DNA of 64,000 bases from Opisthocomus hoazin (GCF_030867145.1 NC_134428.1:22547537-22611536); one strand, 5' to 3'. Positions 1 through 10,997 are shown, counted from the first letter of the stretch. Numbers and translations: made by a program. Notes: generated from the sequence alone by a model not told the origin.

Positions 1-68
1 TATAACAATTATAACAGTGATAACAGACAGTGACAGGGTTATTTAACAACTAACTTTATACAATTTAT

Positions 69-566
69 TTATGGACTATTCTCGCCCAAAATTAAATCCC
101 CATGAGGTACACATCGGACTTCCCCATCCTTCCGCATTACCCACCAGGTACACCCAGGTCCTTGAGCAAAAGCAATCCCGCGGACGGGCTTGCCTTTGCC
201 CGAGGCAGGCGTAACCCAAACCGTCTTCCCTAACACGTTCCGCATGTGCACTACAGGGACTTTATCCCCTTCTACGGGGCGCTGAGGTTTTGACTGGGCA
301 GGACCAGCCCGGTTGGTGGACCCTCTGGTGTTAACCAACCAGGTGGCCTTTGCTAAATGGGTATCCCAATTTTTGAAAGTCCCACCCCCCATTGCCCTCA
401 AAGTGGTTTTTAGCAGCCCATTGTAACGTTCGATCTTTCCCGAGGCTGGTGCATGGTAGGGGATGTGATACACCCACTCGATACCGTGTTCTTTGGCCCA
501 GGTGTCTATGAGGCTGTTGCGAAAGTGAGTCCCGTTGTCCGACTCAGTTCTTTTGGGGGTGCCATG
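69..566 (-). pseudogene. pol: ERV integrase catalytic end and C-terminal domain
   Basis: This is the same frame as the upstream pol, downstream of the TGA at 567-569, and ends at TAA (69-71). It holds the second catalytic aspartate in a DNGTH context and the catalytic glutamate in SGKIERYNG, completing the DDE set of the integrase family. The last ~70 residues, rich in tryptophan, glycine and basic residues, fit the C-terminal DNA-binding domain. No env-like frame is seen in the 68 bases left of it. Confidence 0.88.
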
Positions 567-1658
567 TCACCACAGGACTTGTTTTTCCAGGCCCAGGATG
601 GTATTCCGGGCGGTGGCATGGGGCACAGGGTAGGTTTCCAGCCATCCGGTGGTGGCCTCCACCATTGTGAGCACATAGCGCTTGCCGTGGCGGGTCTGTG
701 GCAGTGTGATATAGTCAATCTGCCAAGCCTCCCCATATTTATATTTTAGCCATCGTCCTCCATACCACTGAGGCTTTACCCGCTTGGCTTGCTTGATTGC
801 AGCGCATGTCTCACATTCATGGATAACCTGTGCAATAGTGTCCATGGTCAAGTCCACCCCTCGGTCACGAGCCCATCTGTATGTCGCGTCTCTTCCTTGG
901 TGGCCCGAGGTGTCATGGGCCCACCGAGCTATAAACAGTTCACCCTTATGTTGCCAGTCCAGATCCACCTGAGCCACTTCAATCTTAGCAGCCTGATCTA
1001 CCTGGTGGTTGTTTTGATGTTCTTCAGTGGCCCGACTCTTAGGGACGTGGGCGTCCACGTGACGGACTTTTACAGCCAACTGCTCTAGCCGGGCAGCAAT
1101 ATCTTGCCACAATGGGGCAGCCCAGATAGGTTTGCCTCTGTGCTGCCAGTTGTTCTTCTTCCATTGCTGCAGCCACCCCCACAAGGCATTGGCCACCATC
1201 CAAGAGTCGGTGTAAAGATGGAGCACTGGCCACTTCTCTCGACTGGCAATGTCTAAAGCCAGCTGGATGGCTTTCACCTCTGCAAACTGGCTGGACTCAC
1301 CTTCTCCCTCGGCCGTTTCTGCGACTTGTTGTGTAGGGCTCCATACAGCAGCCTTCCACCTCCGCTGCTTCCCCACAATGCGACAGGACCCATCCGTGAA
1401 CAGGGCATACTGTTTCTCATCTTCTGGCAGCTGGTTATACAGTGGGGCCTCTTCAGCACGTGTCACCTCCTCCTCTGGCGATGCTCCAAAATCTTTGCCT
1501 TCTGGCCAGTCCATGATTACCTCCAGAATTCCTGGGCGACTGGGGTTTCCCATTCGGGCGCGTTGGGTGATCAGCGCGACCCACGTACTCCACGTAGCAT
1601 CGGTGGCATGATGCTTAGAGGGGACCCTCTCTTTGAACATCCAGCCCAGGACCGGCAA
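567..1658 (-). pseudogene. pol: ERV RNase H and integrase N-terminal/core part of pol
   Basis: This continues the pol frame after the TGA at 1659-1661 and ends at a second in-frame TGA (567-569); the first codon here is TTG, so it has no start of its own. RNase H carries its acidic set: D89 (TDG), E127, D151 (TDS) and D221. Integrase follows with an HHCC zinc motif (H248, H253, C282, C285) and the first catalytic aspartate, D315 in WQIDY. The stop falls inside the integrase catalytic core, before the second catalytic aspartate, so the segment alone cannot form an active integrase. Confidence 0.9.
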
Positions 1659-3254
1659 TCATGGAGCTAGGAGGAGCTGTGCTTCAGTGCCGACCACTTC
1701 TGAAGCAGCTCGAACGCCTTCATATGCTGCCAGAATCTCTTTTTCAGTGGGAGTATAGCGGGCCTCGGATCCTTTGTATCCCCGACTCCAGAACCCCAGG
1801 GGTCGACCTCGAGTCTCCCCTGGTGCTTTCTGCCAGAGACTCCAGGTTGGGCCATTCTCCCCAGCTGCGGTGTAGAGCACGTTTTTAACATCTTGCCCTG
1901 ACCAGACTGGACCAAGGGCTACGGCATGAACTATCTCCCGTTTAATTTGTTCAAATGCCTGTCGTTGCTCAGGGCCCCATTCAAAATCATTCTTCTTCCG
2001 GGTCACGTGGTACAGAGGACTTACAATTTGGCTGTAATTTGGGATGTGCATCCTCCAAAAACCCACAACACCCAGGAAGGCCTGTGCTTCCTTTTTGCTG
2101 GTTGGTGGAGACATAGCTGCTGTTTTGTTGATGACATCCATTGGGATTTGACGGCGCCCATCCTGCCATTTTACTCCCAAAAACTGGATCTCTTGCGCAG
2201 GTCCCTTGACTTTACTTCGCTTAATGGCGAAACCGGCTTTCAGAAGGATCTGAACTATTTTCTCCCCTTTCTCAAAAACTTCCTCCGCGGTGTCACCCCA
2301 TACAATGATGTCATCGATGTACTGCAGATGTTCTGGGGCTTCACCCTTTTCCAGTGCAGTCTGGATTAGTCCATGGCAAATGGTGGGACTGTGTTTCCAC
2401 CCCTGGGGCAGTCGATTCCAGGTGTACTGGATGCCCCTCCAGGTGAAAGCAAACTGTGGCCTGCACTCTGCTGCCAAAGGGATGGAGAAGAATGCATTAG
2501 CGATGTCAATTGTAGCATACCACTTGGCTGCCTTTGACTCCAGCTGATATTGAAGTTCTAGCATGTCTGGCACAGCAGCACTCAGCGGTGGTGTGACTTC
2601 ATTCAGGCCACGGTAGTCTATTGTCAGTCTCCACTCTCCAGTAGATTTTCTTACTGGCCATATGGGACTATTAAAGGGTGAGCGAGTTTTGCTGATCACT
2701 CCTTGACTCTCCAGCTGGCGGATCAGCTGATGAATGGGGAGAAGAGAGTCTCGGTTGGTACGATACTGTCGCCGGTGCACTGTTGTGGTTGCGATGGGTA
2801 CCTGTTGTTCTTCAACCCTCAGCAACCCCACAACAGAAGGATCCTCCGAGAGACCAGGCAAGATGGACAGCTGTTTAATTTCTTCCATCTCCACAGCAGC
2901 TATGCCAAAAGCCCACCGATACCCCTTTGGGTCCTTGAAATAGCCTCTCCTAAGATAGTCTATCCCAAGGATGCACGGAGCCTCGGGGCCAGTTACAATG
3001 GGGTGCTTCTGCCAGTCCTGCCCAGTGAGGCTCACTTCAGCCTCCAGTACACTCAGCTCTTGGGACCCCCCCGTCACTCCCGAAATGCAAATGGACTCTG
3101 ACCCTTTGAACTCTGATGGCATTAAAGTACACTGTGCACCAGTGTCCACTAGAGGTTTATACTCTTGTGGATCTGACGTGCCAGGCCACCGAATCCACAC
3201 CGTCCAATAGACACGGTTGTCCCTTTCCTCCACCTGGCTGGAGGCAGGGCCCCT
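1659..3254 (-). pseudogene. pol: ERV protease and reverse transcriptase region of pol
   Basis: This follows the gag amber stop in the same frame and ends at an in-frame TGA (1659-1661). Numbering from codon 3233: the aspartic protease active site DTG is at residues 30-32 with the downstream segment CILGIDYL near 87-94. The reverse transcriptase has the motif TIDIANAFF (241-249), LPQG (275-278) and the catalytic YIDD (305-308). The C-terminal part is an RT connection domain. The catalytic residues are all present, so the only visible break is the terminal stop that separates it from RNase H. There is no separate pro frame, unlike betaretroviruses. Confidence 0.9.
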
Positions 3255-5243
3255 CTAATCCTCATCAGAGAATTTGCTGCTCACCTGCTGTAAAAATGAT
3301 TTGGAGGTCCCCTCCAGAGGATCAGAATCAAGGTCAAACTGTCTACCTGGTCTGGAGAGCTGGCTGCTGGAAACTGGAGCGGCATTTTTCCTAACAGAAT
3401 CCCCTTTTGTGATTGTTTTACCTCGCAACTCACGTACTCGTGCCTCTAGACTTGAGGTGGGTTTTCCATCCCACTTCCTCATGTCCTCTCCGTGGTCACG
3501 CAGGTAGAACCACAGGGTGCCCCGTGGTGTGTAGCCTCTGTATTCCCTCTCCTGAGCAGAGAAACGCTTGCCCCTAATAGCTGAGATGCGGGCCCGCACA
3601 GGTGGGGAGTAGGACATATCCTCTTTGAATTGCTGGAACTGCCGGGACAATTTATTCACAGCTGAGACAAGGGAGGAAGAGAGACTTTCCTCATATTGGC
3701 GGAGTCTGACAGCCACCTCATCCACTGTTGGTGCGTCTTTACCTTTCCAGTTTACAACTGCCAGTGAGTTGGCATGTGAGGAGGGTGCGCTCCGCACAAA
3801 CTTCCTCCACATGGATTGTGAGCACTGGAGTTCATCTGGGTCTGTGGGTACCTGCTCATCGTCTGTGTCACAGTAAACCAGCTCCCGCACAGCCAATTCC
3901 CTCAAGTACTGAATACCCCTTTCCATATTGGCCCACTTGCCAGGATAGCATACAAAATCGTCACTGAAGGGGTACCTCTCCCTCACACCTGACAGAAGTC
4001 TCCTCTAGAGGCTGAGGACTTGTTCCTTTTTCCCAATGGCCTTGTCAATGCCCCCATCCCTGGCCAGGGATCCCAGCTGCTTGGCTTCCTTGCCCTCTAA
4101 TTCCAAGCTGCTGGCCCCGTTATCCCAGCACCGCAGCAGCCAGGTGGCAATGTGCTCGCCTGGGTGGTGGCTGAAATCTTTCCGCATGTCTCGCAGCTCG
4201 CCCAGGGACAGGGACCGGGTGATGATCTCTGTCTCTATCTCCCGTGATGACCCTGGCTCATCGTCATCCCTCCCGGAGCGATCTGCTCTCTTTGCGTCTT
4301 TCTTTAATTTTACGGGGGCGACTGCAACCGGCACAGGTTGGTCATTGGGCTCAGCCACTGTGCCTGCTGCTGGAGCTGCAACAGCTGCCGTGCCCGCCGG
4401 GGGAGCCGGGACCACACCAGTGGCTGCAGCAGCCGTGGTGCCGGTCGGGGGGGCTGGGACTGCCTGCTGGGCTGGAGGGGCTGCAGGGCCGGCTGGGGGG
4501 GCAGCGCCAGCTGCAGTGCCTGCCGCTTCGTTTCCCCCCCTTTCCCCTTTAGGGCACTGAACAGTGTTGAACATGGCTCGGTAGGCGTGGGCCAGACCCC
4601 AGCACGTTGCTGTGATCTGTGTCTCTCTGGAGTTCCCAGGGTGGCAGCACACTTTTTGCAGATATTTTACTAGTTTTTCCGGATTCTGTACTTGCTCAGG
4701 GGTGAGTTTAAAAAACATCGGGGGTGTCCACTGCCCTAGGTACTTGCCCATGCTGTCCCACACACCCAGCCACTCACAGCTATCCGGCCCCGGGGCAGGT
4801 CTCTGCACGATGTTCTTAACGACTTGCTTAACCCTAAACAAAAGCTGAAACCCATTCAGGAGGCAAAACAAAAGGAGAGTGCTGGCCTGAGCATCCCACG
4901 GGTACTCGAAATTCTCAAAAGCCGTTAGGACCAGCTTGAGGGAAAGAGGGGGGGCGAAAGAGTGGGGGAAGGTATCCCCTTCGGCTTTCCCCACAGACTG
5001 GGTTTGATTATTCACAAATTCTAAGACATAGGACCCGAAGTACGGAAATGACCGCAGTGCCGCATGCAAATACAAGCCTAATTTCATACACAGTGATGCT
5101 ATCATGTCATAAGTCGACATCGTACAGTACAGTAAAATCATAATCCTGATCCTTTTCCCCGCGATGATGAACAGCACCACAGGGAACAAGTACAGCAAGT
5201 ACGGATTCAAAAACCACAGCCATCTGATGCAAGACAGAAACAT
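3255..5243 (-). pseudogene. gag: ERV gag region with one internal amber stop
   Basis: The reading frame opens with ATG at 5241-5243 and runs to TAG at 3255-3257, with an in-frame TAG at 4005-4007. The N-terminal part (412 codons) starts with a strongly hydrophobic stretch (about residues 5-27), which is odd for a Gag. A middle segment (about residues 236-300) is low-complexity alanine/proline-rich with repeated APPxGT-like units. The part after the internal stop (4004-3258) is charged and ends SSKFSDED. I see no CCHC zinc knuckle in either part. Assignment as gag rests mainly on its place between the primer site and protease and on the shared frame. It would encode the structural polyprotein of the particle; the internal stop makes it non-functional as read. 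Confidence 0.7.
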
Positions 5244-5347
5244 TTTTACCGGCGACTATTTTAACACAGAAAAATGCGTATAACAAAATTTAACAAAATC
5301 TAAGAAAGCAGTTTTAACACCCGTTGCTCAGCCCTGCCGTTATCCCC

Positions 5348-5366
5348 GCCCCACGTCTGGGCGCCA
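5348..5366 (-). other. Primer binding site, tRNA-Lys1,2-like
   Basis: Directly downstream of the LTR the coding strand reads TGGCGCCCAGACGTGGGGC. This matches the 18-base tRNA-Lys(1,2) primer site used by spumaviruses and some other retroviruses, except for one extra base in the middle. It fixes the LTR inner edge and the direction of the provirus. Confidence 0.75.
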
Positions 5367-5372
5367 ATTTAA

Positions 5373-5773
5373 TGTTTTGGTTTTGGCTGCCGCCGGCAAC
5401 AAAAGCGCCACGCGGCCGCCCCTCCCCCCGCCGGCGTGCGGAGGAGAATGGAAAGAAAGAGGCAGAAACTGGTGGGTCGGGATAAGGGCAGTTTAACAGA
5501 ACAGCAAACAGAGGGAAAACCGGAACAACAACGATACAAATAAGGAGAAAACACAACAACGAACCGCAGGACCCAGACAGCACCGGCGCCGCATCCCCCC
5601 AAGCCCCGAGTGCCTTCCCGCCGTGCCGCCCCCCCCACCGGAACCCAGCGTGACGTCACATGGTATGGAATACCGGGCTCTGTTTGGCCAGGTGGGGTCA
5701 GCCCCCACCCCCCGGCTGTGCCCCTTCCTGGATTCCGGTGAAAATTAACCCTGTTCTGGCCAAACCCAGGACA
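5373..5773 (-). repeat. 5' LTR of the endogenous retrovirus
   Basis: The inner edge is clear: on the plus strand the LTR starts TGTTTTGG at 5373, so on the coding strand it ends in CA, six bases before the primer binding site. The outer edge is placed at ACA (5771-5773), giving a coding-strand start of TGTCCTGGG and a length of about 401 bp. This edge is a best guess, because the partner LTR and the target-site duplication are outside the window. The LTR is GC-rich near 5580-5640 and holds a palindromic cAMP response element. Confidence 0.75.
5651..5658. promoter_or_regulatory. CRE/ATF palindrome in the LTR
   Basis: The exact 8-base palindrome TGACGTCA lies in the LTR. This is the consensus site for CREB/ATF factors, and in a U3 region it would plausibly drive proviral transcription. 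It is seen directly; activity is inferred. Confidence 0.6.
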
Positions 5774-6093
5774 AAGCTCTCCCCTGCTCTTGTGTACGAG
5801 GAGGCTAAATTTCGCCAGAACCCTCTGCTAAGGTTTGTAACCTGGAATCAGTGCGCGGATCCACCCGGGAATGCCAGCAGTCCATACCCACCAGCCACGC
5901 AGTAAGTGCCCAGATACACCCAGAACACAGGACTGAGACAAAGCTAGCGCTGAGCTAAACCACTGTTAAATCGGATTTTGCTTCTCACTTGTTTAGCACA
6001 GGGTCTGTTAAACTACAGCCTGTCTATCCCTCTGCAGTTTAAGGAAATTCCCTGAAAAGGTATTTGCTTCTCCCTAAAAGAAAGGACAAGTAC
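5774..6093. other. Short spacer between ERV and PTCD1
   Basis: About 320 bases between the outer LTR edge and the PTCD1 polyadenylation signal. I see no gene, no strong repeat and no conserved motif in it. Confidence 0.5.
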
Positions 6094-6099
6094 TTTATT
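6094..6099 (-). terminator. PTCD1 polyadenylation signal AATAAA
   Basis: Minus-strand AATAAA (plus TTTATT), 123 bases downstream of the PTCD1 stop codon. It gives a short 3' UTR and puts the transcript end roughly 300 bases before the ERV LTR, which lies in the same orientation. Confidence 0.7.
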
Positions 6100-6221
6100 A
6101 TGTAGTTAGCACAAGAACTTGGATTCACAGAAATACAAAGCAGCTTTACTACAAGACAGTTTAAGGGAGCGAGTTCCAAGTCCTTCTGGCACAAGGAAGA
6201 CGCAGGACATCGGCGTCCTGC

Positions 6222-9200
6222 TCACTGCGGCTTCTGGCCTGGCTGCTCCTGCGCGGCCTCGTCCTTACTGTCCTCTACCGCACGTTTCACCGTTCTGTAT
6301 TTTTCCCAGGGGTGGGGGGTCTCCTCTCCTGCCATTACTTTTAACCACCGATAGTAGTAGCCGCGGAAACCATCAACTTTCTCCAGATACGGGTTCTTTG
6401 ACTTATACTGCAAACAGAAATCCAACAAAACAAGTTTCTGTTAGAAGAGAGCTCGCTCCAGCACCAGCACGCGATAGCCACGCGCTGCTAAAGGAACGGC
6501 TGTCAGCCAGAGCAGACACAGCCAAAGGAAAAAGGCTCGGGCAGACGCCCGCGGTTCCCCTCCCTTGCCGGTGTCCTCCGCGACACCGTCACGCTCTGAC
6601 CCGTCGTGGCTGCTTACCCTGTCAAATTTTGGAGGGTGCCGTGCTGCGAACTCCAGCTGGCGGATGATAACTTCATTGGGAGGCACCTGGTTATTCCTCA
6701 TGTCGCGCAGGATCTCTGTCAGGTAACTGTAATCCAGCTGCCTCACAGCGGCAGCGATGAGGGTGCTGTAGATGTACTTGTTGGGAGTTACTCCAGACCT
6801 CTGGAAGCAACAGATGCTACAGTTAAAGTTGTAAACTGCCCACTAGTGCAGGATTTCTAGAAGGAAAAGGCACGCAGGCGTTGCTTACCCAAGGAGCAAG
6901 GCTCTCGCTCCAGAACCCATGTAGCAGCTTCTCTGGTGCCAGCACACCCCTTCCCATGAGCCCTCTCCTAGCCCAGCACAGGTATCGGACAGACCACCTG
7001 AGCGGGCACCTACTCTAGAGCTGCGTGGTTTTGGAGCGGGAGCACAACCCCTCAGCACAGAAACCTCAGCAGGTCTTTTTAGAAGCGTTGACGCTTCAGT
7101 CTGCCTCTTCCTGCAGCTCAAATCCCACCCAGCAGAAGTTTTGTTATTACCTTCAAATCTGAGAGTAGCTGCAGTCCGTCCTTCTCCTGGTGGCAAGCGA
7201 TTGCCAAGCTACAAAATGTCTGGAGGTCAGGCGACAGCCCCCTCTTCACCAGAGCCGGCAGCACGCTCTGCAAGATACAAGCGTTGGCATCAGTCTCCAA
7301 ACGTCTGGCTGTAGCTTTGCAGACAGAGAGCTGACGCTGCTAGAACAGAATCCATAGACACTTAGAAATTAACATGAGCACTGGTTTGTGGCAACCGGTG
7401 TGAGATTCCCAGTTTCTACTGCAGGTAGAGAAACGGGTCTCACAGCGAAATACAGGTGACGCTGGAGGCCTGAGACAAGGAGGTAGTGACGGGGCTGGTT
7501 CTGTGTTTTTCTCACCTTTGCTCCTTCCAGGTCTCCCTGTTTACTTTTCTTCCTTATTAAAGTGTTGAAGAAGGTCACATCTACTTTGACTTTATGCTCA
7601 TCTAGGAGTGCCAGCAAAGGCTCCGAGGGCCTTTGGGGTTCCACCAGCTCAGCCAGTAACGTAAACGTTTTAATGTTGGGTGCTGCATTGTCCTCTTTCA
7701 TTTTACTCAAGAAGCCCTCCACGTCCCCCATCAAGGCCAGTCGATGGGACGGCGTGGCCACTGTCCCCAAGGAAACCACGGCTGCATCAGGCATCCTGGA
7801 ATCCAGCAAGTTGGGCAGGCTGCAGAAATGCTGCTTCTGGCTTCCACGTGCTTGTTCCTGCTCCACCTTGTTGTGGCCTCTCATCATCAACGCTCCAGCC
7901 TGGCTGTGAGCTATGCTGGGGCTGTCGAGAGCAGCTGGTTCTGTCTCAGCCCCATTCACATCTTTATTTTGTTGCCGGATCAGTTCTTCAGGCTGCACCG
8001 AACTCTCCTGAAATAACTGCTTTTCCATAGCTTCCACATCCAGCTGGACAGCAGCTGCACTCTCTGATCCCTGCTTCTTCTGATTTTTCACCTTTTCCTT
8101 CTGCCTCCCGGGTGCAAGCCGCAGCTGGGACGAGTTCTCATGGGGGGGTCGGAGCAGGAGCTCAGAAGCCACGGCCGGATCACCTATTCCACAGTCTCTC
8201 GCCGCGCGCAGCATCAGATTGTAAGCGTGGCTGTCCGCCTTTATTCCAAGTTTAGTCATTTGTTGCCATACCTGCAGAGGGGAAGATGAACACCAGGTGT
8301 AGGTGATATTAAACAGAAGAAGCATTTCTAGCAGGCTGTAAGCGTCTCTGCCACACCCACTGTTACAGTATCGACTTGCAGAAAAGGAGCGAGCTTACAG
8401 CATGACGAGGTGAGGTCCCCCAGGACAGGGAACAGCCACCTCGAGCTACTACAGTCCTGCGGGACCATCCAGGGTGGTTTGCCAGCGTAGGACGCGTCCT
8501 GAAGGAAGTCTGGTTTACAGAACTTCTGCTAGGAGGAGCTGAACCCCTGCTATTTCGTGAGTTCTGAGCAACCCGCTGCCTTTTCCGTGTTCAAGTAATG
8601 AGTTACAGCACAGAAGCACTTTTTCCTCCCTGCTTAGAACATGAATACAAACCTGTAAAGCGTATCGGAAGCCATTTTCGGTGTCCTTTATGCAGCTCAT
8701 GAGAAGGAAGCTGAAGGTCTCGACTGTGGGAACGTGGCCCTTATGCACAATTTCCTAAAAGAGGAGAGAGAGCATTGAAGTTCCCAGACAGTCTGTCACA
8801 GCTGGCTGTGAAGCTCAAATACCACTTTTGCCTTCTGGGGATGGAGCAACGACAAAACTTAGGGAGAACTCCCACTGGCGTGAGCAGAATGATCGCTCCA
8901 AGAGAAAAAAGAGCCCCAAAACGCCTGCACAGATCCTAGCTTCTCCCTGCGGGAGCTATGGGGAGTTGGAGGCAGGAACCGCAGTCCTTTTAGCTACTCC
9001 CACACTGACCCTTCTGAGAAGAGCTGCTGTGAGAGCTCTAGAAGGAGCTAGGTATCAATATGTGGGTCTTCAAAACAGACTGAGACAGACACAGTAGCTG
9101 TGAACCCCACAAAAACATTGTTCCTGAAATCTTTAACACACCAGAACAGAGTTTTAAAGCCAACCTCTGCAGCTGCCTCTTTTTATGTACTTCAGCTTAA

Positions 9201-10997
9201 CGTTTGCCACGTACCAAAACAATTTCATTTTGTGAGACCAAGGATCAATGAAATATAAACACATGATCTGTAACCACCTCTGCTGGAAACGAAATGGAGA
9301 GGTCTAAGCAACACGGCAACTTCCAGGAGCTTTACCCGGAGCAGGCTACACTTAATATATTGAGAGAAGTCACGTATTTACCTTGAGTACGTCAAAGCTC
9401 ATCCTGAGGTCGGAGCACAGGGCGCAGACCTTCAGCAGCGCGTGGTAGGTGATCAGGTTCAGCTCTTCGTTCTTGCTCTTCAGCTGCTGCTGTAATTTGA
9501 GCGCGCTCTGCAGGCCCGAGTCCTTCCAGGGCGATTCGGCACAGGCATTGAACAGGGCTGTGTAGGTGGCCTCTGTGGGAGTTAAGCCTCTTTTTTTCAT
9601 CTGAGGGAAGAGAAGGAGAATCAGAACCAGCTTTTTAGGAAAGGACTGCTGGAATTTCATAACTTGGTTTTAAGAGTTTCAGGCTGAGATGCAAACGCTA
9701 ACTCTAAGGCATTTCGCAGACAAAGTAACGCAACCAAACGCTTGGAACAGTTTTAGCTTAGAAAACGTAAGGAAGGTTTGAGAAAGGAGAAAATGTGAAC
9801 CTACATCGTTGTACAGCCTGAATGCCTTTTTCACGTAGCCAACCCTGCCGCAGCCGCCAATTAGAACAGTGTAATTGCTTTCTTCCGGCCGCACGCGCTC
9901 TTCCTTCAGCATCTGCACCTCAAACAGCTCCAGGGCCTCCGCCAGCTACGGGGAAGAGGAAAATCCACCATGAGGCAGCCACAGAATCAATTACAATGGA
10001 TCGTAATATACACAGCTGTGGGCAGGCTGTGGTAGAAGTCCTACAGAGCACGGGATGCTCACAAATTCTTATGTTGCTTCTTTCTGTAAAGATACTAAGC
10101 GACCGGACAATGTGGGTGGGACAGAGCTGCAGGGCTTTGGGATGAGAAGTGGCGGTAGGCAAATATTAAAGCCAGGACTGCTAGAGGGGACAGCAGACTG
10201 ATGGGATGGTGACAGGGCTGAGGAAAGGTACAGGTTGCCCAGGGAGGTTGTGGATTCTCCTTCTCTGGAGATATTCAAACCCTGCCTGGACAAGGTCCTG
10301 TGCAGCCTGCTCTGGGTGACCCTGCTTCGGCAGGGGGGGTTGGACCAGATGACCCACAGAGGTCTCTTCCAACCTCTACCATTCTGTGAAAGGCTCCATT
10401 TGGAGAAAAAGTAAGTGTCTGGCCATGCTCCACACCGCTGGGCTAACTCCATTGCTGGTTTCGGGGGCAGGCAGAGGAAGGTGGAGCCGTCTGCGCGGCC
10501 CCATCGCCCAGGCACTGCTGGCGGGAGCAGAGGCCGCCTTTCCCCCCAGCAAGGCCGCGCTGCTCCTCGCTCATCGCATCGCATCAAACCCCAGAGGGAG
10601 CGGCGGGCTCGGGGCGCACCTTGTCCTCCGCGATGAGGGCCTTGCACTTTAAGAAGAACCAGTGCGGGGTGTGCCTGCGCCGGGGCTGCCTCTCCGCTTC
10701 CTCCTCCCCCTCCTCCTGAAGCCTGAAGTTCTGCAGGCGCGCTGTGGCCTTGTGATAGTGCTTCCTAGAGGAAAACTTATCAGACAGCGTCCCGAACTCC
10801 ACGCCTTCCTCTTCCTCCTCCTCCTCCTCCGCGCAGCCGCCGACCCCGCGCTCCCTCAGGGCGCTCCCGGGCAGCGACGAGCGGAACGGCCTCCGGTGCG
10901 GCAGCGGGCCTGGGGGTCGGAGCAGGGCCCGGGGCTGCTCGGGGACCACCCACCGGCACCGCCAGGCGAGCGGGGCGAGGAGCCGCAACGGCCTCAT
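6222..10997 (-). CDS. PTCD1: Pentatricopeptide repeat domain protein 1, mitochondrial
   Basis: Eight coding exons (minus): 10620-10997, 9805-9945, 9382-9600, 8653-8754, 7516-8271, 7151-7267, 6618-6800, 6222-6407. They join to 693 codons, close to the ~700 of the human protein, and every junction is phase 0 with GT-AG sites. In vertebrates this is a mitochondrial matrix PPR protein involved in leucine tRNA and 16S rRNA handling. The N-terminus is Arg/Leu/Trp-rich with few acids, as expected for a targeting peptide, followed by a run of eight glutamates in exon 1. PPR helical repeats are visible across residues ~140-310 (for example [12 protein letters not shown] and [13 protein letters not shown]) and again at ~510-620. 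The long exon 5 holds a less conserved linker (~315-440). The C-terminus ends after a conserved [13 protein letters not shown] segment. It diverges from CPSF4 at a shared promoter. The start ATG is the first in exon 1. The introns hold one CR1 fragment and otherwise nothing recognised. Confidence 0.95.
10215..10390 (+). mobile_element. CR1 LINE 3'-end fragment in PTCD1 intron 1
   Basis: It shows the typical avian CR1 3' end: GCCCAGGGAGGTTGTGG, then a CTGGGTGACCCTGCTT segment, GGTTGGACCAGATGACC, and a final ATTCTGTGA. It is 5'-truncated, as CR1 copies usually are, and lies opposite to PTCD1 transcription. Confidence 0.85.

Larger units (their letters stand above)
1..5773 (-). mobile_element. 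Endogenous retrovirus, class III/ERVL-like, truncated by window edge
   Basis: A provirus on the minus strand. Reading right to left it has a 5' LTR (5373-5773), a primer binding site (5348-5366), a gag region (3255-5243) and a pro-pol region (69-3254). The integrase stop TAA is at 69-71, so the 3' LTR and any env gene would lie left of position 1. From 5243 to 69 all coding sequence is in one frame (1725 codons) with no frameshift. In-frame stops are at 4005-4007 (TAG), 3255-3257 (TAG, gag end), 1659-1661 (TGA) and 567-569 (TGA). So few breaks over 5 kb suggest a fairly recent insertion. The class is inferred from the integrase and RT sequence style, the Lys-type primer site and a Gag without a visible zinc knuckle; the exact family is not certain. 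Confidence 0.9.

Noticed and set aside
4036-4560. A 174-codon plus-strand frame opposite ERV gag
   Set aside because: It is the antisense shadow of the GC-rich Ala/Pro block of Gag.
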